A DNA stretch of 33,208 bases. It comes from Paracoccaceae bacterium. Its GTDB lineage: Bacteria > Pseudomonadota > Alphaproteobacteria > Rhodobacterales > Rhodobacteraceae. Position 1 is the stretch's first letter. Each line of letters begins with the position of its first letter. Shown here one piece after another: positions 25,488-33,185 of this stretch. The translations under genes and the position numbers were made by a program. The notes beneath the pieces are model-generated. The model had not been told where the DNA came from. It saw only the letters and a list, made by a program, of their open reading frames with translations, and made no database searches. The stretch is taken from assembly GCA_947476475.1 (NCBI GenBank), contig CANJQT010000035.1:1-33208 (forward strand), read 5' to 3'.

Positions 25488-27835
25488 GCCACAACATCCG
25501 GTCTTAGGAGCCGAAGTGAACAAGTCGCGCGGATCACGGTGTCGCGTGAGGCGCGCGCCAAGTCCGCTGGCGTTTGATCAGCGAGCCAAATAGCGTCACC
25601 GAGGTACGCGTCATATCGCGCGACCGTTGCCGCCTTGGCATCGTTCGTTACCTCGAGAGCCCCGAAGTCGAGGACGGTGTATGCGTCCTCCCAGTACTTT
25701 CCATCAAGAAACAGCTCGGGATGCCTGATGAATAACCGGCGAACTGTGCTGCCATCCGCGTAGTCCCAATATCGGCCGTCCACGATGAGCGTTCGTGGAT
25801 CGGCGACGCCGCGACCCGCCATCCGGCGCGCAATTCCTTCCTTCTCACGATCCGACAATTCACCATACATGGCTTCGGCGGATTGCCCGTTGAAAAGGCC
25901 TGCCACCGAACGGCAGATATCGCTCAGAATATTGCCGGCAAGCGCGATGATTTCCTGTTCGTCCAGCCGAGTGTCGCCACAATACTCAGCGCGAAAATCC
26001 GCGAGGACACTCGCAGGCGTCGCATCTTGGCTATGCCCGCGGAGAAACTCGATCGTGCGATAGGTCAGATCGACGAGCAAGGCGTCGAGGGGAGTCATCG
26101 TTGAGGAACGAAATACGTCGTGCGCTGTATTGACGAGATACGAATAGGTGCGCGTCGCGACGTTATCTAAGCGGACCGCCCACGGCTGACCCGCTGGTAA
26201 CTGTGGGTCAGCTGGATCGACGGCGAAAGCCTCGACGTCGAACTCAGCGCGGTATGTGGGATGAATGTACTTGCGGGTGAGTTCGAATATTGGCCGCCGC
26301 ACCGGGGCCGGCTCGGCCGCTATCGGGGATACGGCAAGAGGCTGTTCGCCGCTGGGTGGGACGCCGCCACCGTCGCTACCGCCTGGTCCCTCCGGATTGG
26401 CATCGCTTCCAAGAAAACCCGCAGGAATAGCCGCGCCGTCGCCAGCGCCGGGCGTGTCACCGAGAATCTTCGCATCCTGCTCTTCGACGAGCTGCCACCA
26501 ACGCTCGTCCGTCAAATAGTCTGCGTCGGCGTTGGCGAATAAGCCTGCCATCTGTTGGGCGCGATCGTTGTCCTGGACGACCATGATCCGGGACCACAGA
26601 CCATTCTTGCCTTGAGGGCTGGTGCGGCGGAAAGCTTGAAATAGCTTGTAGAGCGGGCTCTGATTGCCATCGAAACCCTTCTGGCGCGCGGTGTTGGGCC
26701 GCAACGGCCCGTCGCCGCGCACGACCCGAACCATTTCATTCCACGCCGGATCGTCACGCTCAAAGCGATTCTTGGTGTAACTCACCTGGCAATGGTCGAG
26801 GTGAATTTCTCCTATGAAGCGACCTCGGCTTCGTGGATCATCGATCGGATACTCGACCTCCTGGGTCTCCCCATCGTTCCAGATGAAAAGATCCTTGCTT
26901 CCAATCTCAATTTTTCGCCCGTTTCTGATAAAGTCGATACCGAAGTCGGTCTTGTCCAGATACCTTTGGAGGCCGACCCAGCCCTTTACTCTTCGCGGAG
27001 TCTCCACAATAGCACAGTTCGCGCTTCCGGTAGGGCACTGCTCCTGGTCGCTCGTCAACGTGCGCATGCAGTGCTCGCAATATCGCCGCGGAGCGAGAGC
27101 GACATCGAACTGCTCCACCGCGGCAACGGCGGTGCCATCAGGTAGCTCGATCGACCGGCTCGCATCCCAGACGCAGGGTCGGAGCGGCGTGACCCTCGCG
27201 CCGCCCAACATCAGTCGGATCGCGCCTGCTTCCGAATTGGACAGGAGCGACGAATACGTCTTAGCCAAATGTTTCTTAATGGTCGTGCGGTTGTTCGGAC
27301 GCGCCAGATAGGCGCGCTGCTCAGGCTTAAGCCGCGTAACAACGATCTCAGTACCATGATCCTCATGGTTTGACTTCGCCCTCGTCTGGCGAGGCACCTT
27401 ATAATTCCCCGAGGCCCTAAGCTCTTCCAGGTCAATACGAACGCCAACCTGCTCTGGGTCGCCCCGCCGGCTTGTCCAGACCTCGGTTACGATACCGAGA
27501 CGCGCGGTAGCGATGTTGAAGCCCATGCCAAAAAGTCCGAGCTTTGACAGCGGATCGTTGCCCGACCAGCCCGCCCGAAGGGCGTTCTCCAACGTCTCCA
27601 GGGACATTCCCGGGCCATTGTCCTTAACGGACACGCGCGCGTTCTCGGTATCGACGGTCGGTATGCTGACCGCGATCTCCGGCTGAGCGATCTGCGTGCC
27701 GGCCCTGACGGCGTCAATGAAACCATCTATGGAATTGTCGATGAGTTCGGCCAGGCATCGCCATTGCTCGAGATTGATTTCGCCGAGCATCTGCAGCACG
27801 CGCGGCGCAGGTGTGAGGTCCAGCTCCTGAGTCAT
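25484..27835 (-). CDS. MORC/MutL-like GHKL ATPase
   Basis: A 783-residue protein with an N-terminal GHKL ATPase fold. Motif N is AELIDNSIDG with E30 and N34, motif II is KDNGPGMS with D72, G74 and G76, motif III is LGLFGMG at 99-105, and HGTEIVVTRL lies at 160-169. The following S5-like domain has the MORC-type 'DFGIDFIRNGRKIE' near 298-311. Between them C253, C256, C267 and C274 form a zinc-finger-like insert. The middle (about 465-505) is a glycine/proline-rich linker and the C-terminal 280 residues are unassigned. MORC-like ATPases in bacterial restriction-modification operons are known from comparative genomics and are thought to act as ATP-driven DNA clamps. The ATG overlaps the end of the frameshifted vsr frame (ATGA), and the stop overlaps the helicase start (GTGA). 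Confidence 0.88.
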   Translation of the reverse strand: MTQELDLTPAPRVLQMLGEINLEQWRCLAELIDNSIDGFIDAVRAGTQIAQPEIAVSIPTVDTENARVSVKDNGPGMSLETLENALRAGWSGNDPLSKLGLFGMGFNIATARLGIVTEVWTSRRGDPEQVGVRIDLEELRASGNYKVPRQTRAKSNHEDHGTEIVVTRLKPEQRAYLARPNNRTTIKKHLAKTYSSLLSNSEAGAIRLMLGGARVTPLRPCVWDASRSIELPDGTAVAAVEQFDVALAPRRYCEHCMRTLTSDQEQCPTGSANCAIVETPRRVKGWVGLQRYLDKTDFGIDFIRNGRKIEIGSKDLFIWNDGETQEVEYPIDDPRSRGRFIGEIHLDHCQVSYTKNRFERDDPAWNEMVRVVRGDGPLRPNTARQKGFDGNQSPLYKLFQAFRRTSPQGKNGLWSRIMVVQDNDRAQQMAGLFANADADYLTDERWWQLVEEQDAKILGDTPGAGDGAAIPAGFLGSDANPEGPGGSDGGGVPPSGEQPLAVSPIAAEPAPVRRPIFELTRKYIHPTYRAEFDVEAFAVDPADPQLPAGQPWAVRLDNVATRTYSYLVNTAHDVFRSSTMTPLDALLVDLTYRTIEFLRGHSQDATPASVLADFRAEYCGDTRLDEQEIIALAGNILSDICRSVAGLFNGQSAEAMYGELSDREKEGIARRMAGRGVADPRTLIVDGRYWDYADGSTVRRLFIRHPELFLDGKYWEDAYTVLDFGALEVTNDAKAATVARYDAYLGDAIWLADQTPADLARASRDTVIRATCSLRLLRPDVVA

Positions 27836-28319
27836 TTCCCCGCCTTTGGCCCGACTCTCGATCGGGATTTATTCTCCGCTGCGCGCAGCGGGTTTGATGT
27901 CTGAAGGCTCGCTATTAGTCTCTGTAGGTGGTCCGGTTTGGTCTCGCACTCCCAAACCTCGACGACGGTCCAACCTTCGGCTTCTAGCGCGGATCGGTTT
28001 TTTCGTCCCGCAACCTGTTGCCTTCAAGTTTCGGGCGCCAGAAATCGAGCTTCGACTTCGGCATTCTTGCAAGCTTACAATTCGAATCCAGATGCTGGTG
28101 CCAGAAGCAGCCGTGGACAAAAAGGGCTATCCACCGGCCCCGAAAAACAACGTCGGGCTTTCCGACCAAATCCTTCGCATGAAGACTGTATCGCAATCCC
28201 GCCGCGTGAAGCGCCTGACGCACGCACATCTCCGGCTTGGTGTCACGCCCCCGTATGAGAGACATCTGCGCGCTTCTGGCGGTATCCCTCTCATTCGTCG
28301 TCAACACCGCCAGCCTCAT
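27832..28319 (-). pseudogene. vsr: Vsr-like very-short-patch repair endonuclease, frameshifted
   Basis: The 5' frame encodes a clear Vsr nuclease: 'MSLIRGRDTKPEMCVRQAL', 'KDLVGKPDVVF' with the catalytic-type aspartate, 'IALFVHGCFWHQH', and 'PKSKLDFWRPKLEGN'. It then ends early at 27984 as RDEKTDPR. A run of six A (T on the plus strand, 27998-28003) lies at the break. One base shifted, the frame continues as NRSALEAEGWTVVEVWECE, exactly the expected Vsr ending. It closes at a TGA (27832-27834) that overlaps the ATG of the MORC-like ATPase as ATGA. So the ancestral gene ran from about 28319 to 27832. Vsr normally nicks T:G mismatches created by cytosine methylation. It is now either inactive or rescued by slippage on the A-run. 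The start is uncertain (ATG 28319 or GTG 28307). Confidence 0.82.
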
Positions 28320-29238
28320 CCGGTTCGGGACCCGCAACGTTATCACCCACCGGTGGAATGTCGGGTTCCATTGATACGGCGTCATCCTGACGGAAGCCTG
28401 CCAACATCTCCTCTAGTAGCGCGGCATGATCCTGGCGTGCCGGCACACGCTCCAGCGTCGCAGCGATCCGCTTGGCGATTTCATCCGGCGTCAGCGAGTC
28501 AGCTAGCCGTTCATCCAATGCCCAGAGTCGCCCAGGATGCACGACGTCCCATGGGGAGCGCTTATTGGCCCGCGTGGTCGCCGCATCTCCATGTTTGCTC
28601 ATTCCCCAGCAGGCCTTGGTCTCCGAGTTCCAGATCGGCCAGAACGTCCGAATGAGATGCTTCTCGGCGACTAGTTGGGCATTCGTCGCGCATACGAGGC
28701 GGCGGCAGACAAAGTCCGCCAGTTTTATGGGCGACAGATGGGATAGAGGCTTGCTAGCATAGGCTTCCGCCGTGCCAATCGTCCCCGCGTGCTCTAACAG
28801 ACGCGCCGTAAGCTTCGCACCCTGTTCCCGTGTGGTACTGGCATCATCTTTCGCCGGATCAGCCTTGCCGACATAGATCGGCGTTTCGGATCCAGAGATA
28901 CCGGCATAGAGCTGGTGATTTCCACGATAGTAAATCGCGTAGACGCCAGAACCGTAAGCTGGCCGGACATCAGTCAACGCGACCAGAGGCTGCGCAATGA
29001 GCGCGATGGAAACCATTCGGCCGATCGCCTTTGGATCGGCGGGATCAAAGGTCGCGCGAGGCATCCGAACAGAATCGGTAGACGAGCGTGCCGCTTCCAC
29101 CGCGTTGGCGTGTGTGGCCAGACCTTCACGAATCCGTCGTACAACCGCCTGAGGAGGATTACTGCCGGCAGCCGCAAGCACCGCCGCGAGTGCATCCTCT
29201 AGTGCCTTAATCGCGGCTCGATCTGGTGCCAACGCCAT
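28291..29238 (-). CDS. Eco29kI-family GIY-YIG restriction endonuclease
   Basis: A 315-residue GIY-YIG nuclease. The two strands of the motif are GVY at 98-100 and YVG at 122-124, followed by R146, H150, catalytic E192 and N204. The R-x3-H spacing and the 12-residue E-to-N spacing agree with those I recall for Eco29kI (R104, H108, E142, N154). Eco29kI cuts CCGCGG; that specificity is plausible but not certain here. The protein has a longer N-terminal helical region (1-90) and about 100 extra C-terminal residues, ending in an acidic tail, compared with the roughly 214-residue Eco29kI. GGAGGG lies nine bases before the ATG. It follows the methyltransferase by 74 bases and its end overlaps vsr by 29 bases. 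Confidence 0.88.
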   Translation of the reverse strand: MALAPDRAAIKALEDALAAVLAAAGSNPPQAVVRRIREGLATHANAVEAARSSTDSVRMPRATFDPADPKAIGRMVSIALIAQPLVALTDVRPAYGSGVYAIYYRGNHQLYAGISGSETPIYVGKADPAKDDASTTREQGAKLTARLLEHAGTIGTAEAYASKPLSHLSPIKLADFVCRRLVCATNAQLVAEKHLIRTFWPIWNSETKACWGMSKHGDAATTRANKRSPWDVVHPGRLWALDERLADSLTPDEIAKRIAATLERVPARQDHAALLEEMLAGFRQDDAVSMEPDIPPVGDNVAGPEPDEAGGVDDE

Positions 29239-29312
29239 CCACTAAATCCCTCCGTAGCCGAAACGAGGTCTAACGGCCGCGATTCGCACTCCAGCTGACA
29301 TAAAATCCAAAG

Positions 29313-30482
29313 CTACGCCGCGCGACGAGCGGAGGCTAGGCCACCGCTGGCGTTTCCACCGTTGAGCTGCTCGGCTAGCCAACCACCAGCCGCAGCTCCA
29401 AGAGGAGCCGGAACCGCATTGCCTAGTTGCCGCATGCTCTCTGTCCACGACCGCGGAAACTCGTAGTCATCGGGCAACCCCACCAGACGAGCGGCTTCAC
29501 GCGTGGTGAAGTATCGAACCGACCCGTCGTCGCGAACCATCATATTCTCGCCGCCGGGAACACCGTGATCGCCCGCCTTCAAGGCCTTCGCGGGAAGATC
29601 CAGAGGACTTCCTGTGTGACCTGGATACACCCGCGCGCCGACCTGAAGCACGTGGTTACGCTTTCCATTCGGTTCTCCGAGACCCCTTAATGCATCACGA
29701 AGGGTGGCCCATGGCGCCCCAGTTGGCTCGACGTCAGTCCGCTTCAGTTGCTCGACGCGCCTGCGATCTTTCAGCAGAATGGGAACCCGATCCGCCGTTA
29801 GACCATGCCGCGTCCAATACTCGCCAGTGATGTGCTGCTCCCAAAGAAGTCGGTCACGGCTATGGGTCGGCGTCATTGGCGCCGGGACAACACCGAGATC
29901 GCTTCTAATTCCAAAAATCAACACGCGATGCCTGATCTGGGCTGCGCCAAAATCTGCGGCGTTCACAATCTGCCAAACGACGTTGAAATCCTTACGACCC
30001 CGAGAACTCATCAGCCGCGCGCGATGTTCAGCGTGAGATTCATCTGACTTGCGGACCAAGCCCGGCCGCTCAAGATGCGAGATAATCCACTCCAGGTAGG
30101 GGCGGAAACGCGGCCCAGCGATATTCCTAACGTTCTCAAAGAGAAATGATCGAGGTTTTGCCTCCCGCACTGCTCGGATGGCTTCCGGCCACATGTCACG
30201 ATGATCATCCTGACCATGCTTTTTCCCGCCAATTCCAAACGGCTGACATGGGGGACCACCTGAAACCAGATCAAGGGAGGTCAGCGCCTTCCAATTGATA
30301 TCCCGCACGTCTTGAAGGCCCATCGGCCAATCGCGGACGTGCTCCACTCCCTTTGCCTTGTTGTGCAGGACCGTTGCGACGGCATCTTGGTCGAACTCAG
30401 CCATGTGCAGGTGCCGGAATCCCGCTCTCGACATTCCAAGCGCCAGCCCCCCACAGCCCGCGAAGATTTCAGCGCTTTGCAT
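29313..30482 (-). CDS. DNA C5-cytosine methyltransferase
   Basis: A complete 389-residue C5-cytosine methyltransferase. Motif I is FAGCGGLALG at 7-16, the catalytic PCQ loop is GGPPCQPF with C79, ENV is FENVRN at 115-120, motif VIII is QIRHR at 182-186 and motif X is LGNAVPAP at 353-360. It should protect host DNA from the adjacent GIY-YIG endonuclease by methylating the same site. AGGAGG lies about five bases before the ATG at 30482. The gene overlaps the end of the ribbon-helix-helix gene by 14 bases. That overlap may let the small protein's translation influence methylase production. Confidence 0.95.
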   Translation of the reverse strand: MQSAEIFAGCGGLALGMSRAGFRHLHMAEFDQDAVATVLHNKAKGVEHVRDWPMGLQDVRDINWKALTSLDLVSGGPPCQPFGIGGKKHGQDDHRDMWPEAIRAVREAKPRSFLFENVRNIAGPRFRPYLEWIISHLERPGLVRKSDESHAEHRARLMSSRGRKDFNVVWQIVNAADFGAAQIRHRVLIFGIRSDLGVVPAPMTPTHSRDRLLWEQHITGEYWTRHGLTADRVPILLKDRRRVEQLKRTDVEPTGAPWATLRDALRGLGEPNGKRNHVLQVGARVYPGHTGSPLDLPAKALKAGDHGVPGGENMMVRDDGSVRYFTTREAARLVGLPDDYEFPRSWTESMRQLGNAVPAPLGAAAGGWLAEQLNGGNASGGLASARRAA

Positions 30483-30765
30483 CTTCGCCTCCTCTTAAAT
30501 CGAACGGCAGCATCGGCCCGCCTGCGGATTCTTCCAAAAATCTCTCAACTGCTCGCCGGACAAGCCAAGCAATTTTCACGCCTTGCGCTTTTGCAAGGCG
30601 ATCAAGCTCTTCCTTCTGCGTTCGCGTCAGCGTTGTAGTGACGCGCTCGGCATCTCGACCATCCTTGCCCAAATCCGGCCTCCGCAGCAATCCGCGGCGT
30701 TCCGCGGCGGCATCATCTTGCGGCCGAACCTGTATTCTTTCAACCAAAAAAGCGACCTCATCCAC
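30469..30765 (-). CDS. Ribbon-helix-helix protein, possible operon regulator
   Basis: A 98-residue protein. Residues 42-79 look like a ribbon-helix-helix DNA-binding unit: 'RVTTTLTRTQKEELDRLA' gives the beta strand and first helix, and 'VKIAWLVRRAVERFLEE' the second helix. The first 40 residues are arginine/aspartate-rich and possibly disordered. It is first in the minus-strand run and overlaps the methyltransferase start, the place where restriction-modification controller proteins often sit. Regulation of the operon is inferred. The ATG at 30765 has no clear ribosome binding site, so a leaderless or different start is possible. Confidence 0.7.
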   Translation of the reverse strand: MDEVAFLVERIQVRPQDDAAAERRGLLRRPDLGKDGRDAERVTTTLTRTQKEELDRLAKAQGVKIAWLVRRAVERFLEESAGGPMLPFDLRGGEDAKR

Positions 30766-31329
30766 TCATAAGGGGCGCAAACTGGCGGCTGGCTGTTGCT
30801 TACAGCTGCCGCCGATCACAACCGCCGACTCGACTTGTAGCAAATCCATAAGAACAAACAAAGAACAATTTGCTATGTGAGTGAGGTACAGTGGGCTTCG
30901 GATCGTGTGGCTCTTCTGGTGAAGGCTGCCCTTCCAAAGTCCCCTGTACAGGTTTCTCTGCTCCGCGACCAAACTGTTCCTTAGTGAATGCTGCGGCGCG
31001 GGGAAGCTCTGCGCTAACCGGCCGACAGGAGCCGGCCCGTCGCTGCGCGTGCGAAGCCCAAGCGATGATGCAATCAGCCGGAATGTCGATGCAGGGCTTG
31101 GAGCGTCGACCCGGCCACCCCACCCACGCCAAGCCCTAGACTGAGCCAGGGACAGCACCTATGTTGCGATGAGGCAAATCTCTACCGATCTTGGGCTGAT
31201 TGCTGACGATGCTGCCTGTGCCTGTTCACGCCGTCGTTTCTTCTATGCATTCTTTGACAAACCTCATGGATCGAAAACGACGGTTCTAGGTATGCCGCGA
31301 ACTGCCAAGGGGACAAAGGAGATAGGCAA
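30766..31329. promoter_or_regulatory. Intergenic region with two inverted repeats
   Basis: This 564-base gap lies between divergent genes and must hold the promoter of the minus-strand operon and that of the HNH-like gene. TAGCAAAT at 30838-30845 is inverted as ATTTGCTA at 30868-30875, 73-110 bases before the ribbon-helix-helix gene, in an AT-richer patch; this is a candidate operator. CCTGTACAGG at 30943-30952 is a perfect palindrome. AGGGCTTGG at 31093-31101 pairs with CCAAGCCCT at 31129-31137. Open frames here lack family features and I do not support them as genes. Confidence 0.45.
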
Positions 31330-32097
31330 GTGCGTGAGATCGAGGATTTTACAGATGACCGACTGAAAACGTGGTGCATCAATTGCGGCCACGCCATCGC
31401 CGACATTGTGAGCAATCGCGATCATGTCCCGACCAAGTCGCTCCTGACAAAGGCTCTGCGCGACCGCGGTGCCGATTATGATGGCGGCTCGGGTGAAGAG
31501 CTGGATTACCTGCCACAGGTTATTATCTGTCGGAACTGCAACTCCAGTTTCTCTCCGGACGAGAACTACCTCCTCTGCGTTCTCCATGCGGTCATGGCTG
31601 GCAGCCTATACCCCGATCCGACGAAGAATCCCGAAGCCGCAGCTATTCTACGAAGCAACCGGCAAGTGGTCCGCTCCCTCAAGAGAGGGCCAGACGGACA
31701 GCTTCTCCTATTCGACGATCTGCAGCCATTTACCCTTTTTCCCGATGCCGAGAAAGTGCGGCGCGTCATCGTAAAGAACGCTCGTGGCCACGCCTATCAC
31801 GAGATCGGCGAACCGCTGCTTGAAGCGCCTGACCATGTCGCGTTCATGCCGCTGGAGCGACTGAGTCCCGAGCAGCGCGACGCGTTCGAGGCTGCTGGCA
31901 CCCCCGCAGAACTCGCCGTCTGGCCGGAGGTCGGCAGCCGCATGACCGTCCAGTTGCTCGACGAAGAAGCCATGGTCGGCGGCTGGATTACTGTCGAAGC
32001 CGATCGTTACCGCTATTCCATTGACTGGTCCAACGGTGTGACGGTGAAGACCGTCATATGGGAGTATCTCGCTACGGAGACACGCTGGGAGCGATAG
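31330..32097 (+). CDS. HNH-like zinc-ribbon nuclease candidate
   Basis: A 255-residue protein. The N-terminal 90 residues have an HNH-like arrangement: C16-x2-C19, then the DHVPTK motif at 32-37, then 'ICRNCNSSFSPDE' with C67 and C70. The CxxC pairs would hold zinc and the DH would be the catalytic centre. The remainder ('RRVIVKNARGHAYHEIG' onward) is unassigned. It starts with GTG at 31330, preceded by AAGGAG about nine bases upstream. The gene stands alone, divergent from the restriction-modification operon and convergent with the cyclase-like gene. A nuclease role in defence is plausible but rests on weak motif reading. Confidence 0.65.
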   Translation: MREIEDFTDDRLKTWCINCGHAIADIVSNRDHVPTKSLLTKALRDRGADYDGGSGEELDYLPQVIICRNCNSSFSPDENYLLCVLHAVMAGSLYPDPTKNPEAAAILRSNRQVVRSLKRGPDGQLLLFDDLQPFTLFPDAEKVRRVIVKNARGHAYHEIGEPLLEAPDHVAFMPLERLSPEQRDAFEAAGTPAELAVWPEVGSRMTVQLLDEEAMVGGWITVEADRYRYSIDWSNGVTVKTVIWEYLATETRWER

Positions 32098-32294
32098 GCA
32101 AAGTCACCGGACCTAGCCGATTGCCGTTCGGGTACGTAGGTTCGCACCTCCTGACCGAACTCAGACGGCCACGTAAGCGGCTTCAGAGCACTATTGTTTA
32201 GGTTTAGCTCCGGTCGATATCTGGCTTGGCCTAGCAGGTTTTCACACACCCTCGGCCGGTTGCGTCATGACGCCAGTTTTCAAACAAAGGGTTG

Positions 32295-33185
32295 TTAGCT
32301 TTGATCGCCGGACATCTGGCTGGTCCACTTCTGGAGCTTGACAATATCTCTTTGATGCTCTTGAATACTATATTGCTCATCTTTGTACATTTCTTGAAAG
32401 AGCTCAGACGTTTGCATCGCAAAGTGAGGGAGGTGGACTTTTACTGCCTCGCATAGCTCGGTGACAGCTTTGCACAATCTCTCGATTGTTGCACCCAAGT
32501 GGATTCTTCCGTGCAATGACGCTGCGTTCCAACGGAAACTGGGACAACTCTTGAAACCAACAAGTAGACTAACGAGTCCTTTTAACCTGGCTATCTTCTC
32601 GGCATGGTCTGAAAATTCGGCCGGACACGAAAACCAAAGAAACTCATCAATCATCCTGTAATCGGATGAATTTGGCATGCCTTCAAACGCACTTGACGAA
32701 ATGCCATCCACTCGACGCCCACCGATCTCTCGGTCAATGAAGACCCGGGCGCCTTTACCCATTGATTCTAGCTGCGCAGCTCTAGTGACCGCGTTTCCGC
32801 AAATGAATTGCCCCAAAGATATTCTAGTTTTTTCTGGCTCGATGATCTGCCCAAAAGTCATCCCACCTCTAGCTAATATTCCAGTATTCGTGTTTTTTAG
32901 AAATATCTTACGCGCCGCCTGAACGACAAGACTTTCATTTCTTGACCAAAGGAACGCACAGTCTGAAAGCTGTGCGATCTTAAGGTCGTTCATCTTGCAT
33001 TCGTGAAGGTTCGAACGAAACTGAGAAAGCAGACGAGCACAGAAAAGTTGATTTCCGCCAACTTTCTTGGGCCTAGTAAAAAGTGCCTGAAAGTCTTGAT
33101 CTGTGACAAGTGGCTTTTCGGATGTGGTTAGTGCGCTGATACCCAATATGTCGACAAATAAGACCGCCCCAGTGTACTCTTTCAT
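32295..33185 (-). CDS. Divergent nucleotide cyclase-like protein (Pycsar-like)
   Basis: A 296-residue protein with class III nucleotide-cyclase landmarks: AVLFVDILGIS at 7-17 with metal ligand D12, AQLSDCAF at 71-78 with second ligand D75, ILARGGMTFGQI at 103-114, and GNAVTRAAQLES at 130-141. This set is typical of the divergent cyclases that make cCMP or cUMP in Pycsar defence. In those systems a membrane or TIR effector is encoded beside the cyclase. No such gene follows it in the window; one could lie beyond 33208. AAGGG lies about six bases before the ATG at 33185. The gene is visibly AT-richer than its neighbours, suggesting a separate origin. The C-terminal 110 residues have no recognised domain. 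The alternative is an ordinary stand-alone cyclase homolog of other function. Confidence 0.68.
   Translation of the reverse strand: MKEYTGAVLFVDILGISALTTSEKPLVTDQDFQALFTRPKKVGGNQLFCARLLSQFRSNLHECKMNDLKIAQLSDCAFLWSRNESLVVQAARKIFLKNTNTGILARGGMTFGQIIEPEKTRISLGQFICGNAVTRAAQLESMGKGARVFIDREIGGRRVDGISSSAFEGMPNSSDYRMIDEFLWFSCPAEFSDHAEKIARLKGLVSLLVGFKSCPSFRWNAASLHGRIHLGATIERLCKAVTELCEAVKVHLPHFAMQTSELFQEMYKDEQYSIQEHQRDIVKLQKWTSQMSGDQS

Noticed and set aside
22148-30765. DISARM, BREX or Mza-type assignment for the large operon
   Set aside because: No PglX/PglZ, DUF1998, PLD, Z1 or AIPR features were seen; the gene set fits MORC-linked restriction-modification instead.
30766-31158. Open frames on both strands upstream of the R-M operon
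   Set aside because: No ribosome binding site, no recognisable domain, and composition typical of non-coding GC-rich DNA.
5857-32144. A 13-base word, GTACGTAGGTTCG, at 5857-5869 and again at 32132-32144, considered as an attachment-site repeat
   Set aside because: Several chance 13-base matches are expected in 33 kb, and the first copy is inside a coding region.
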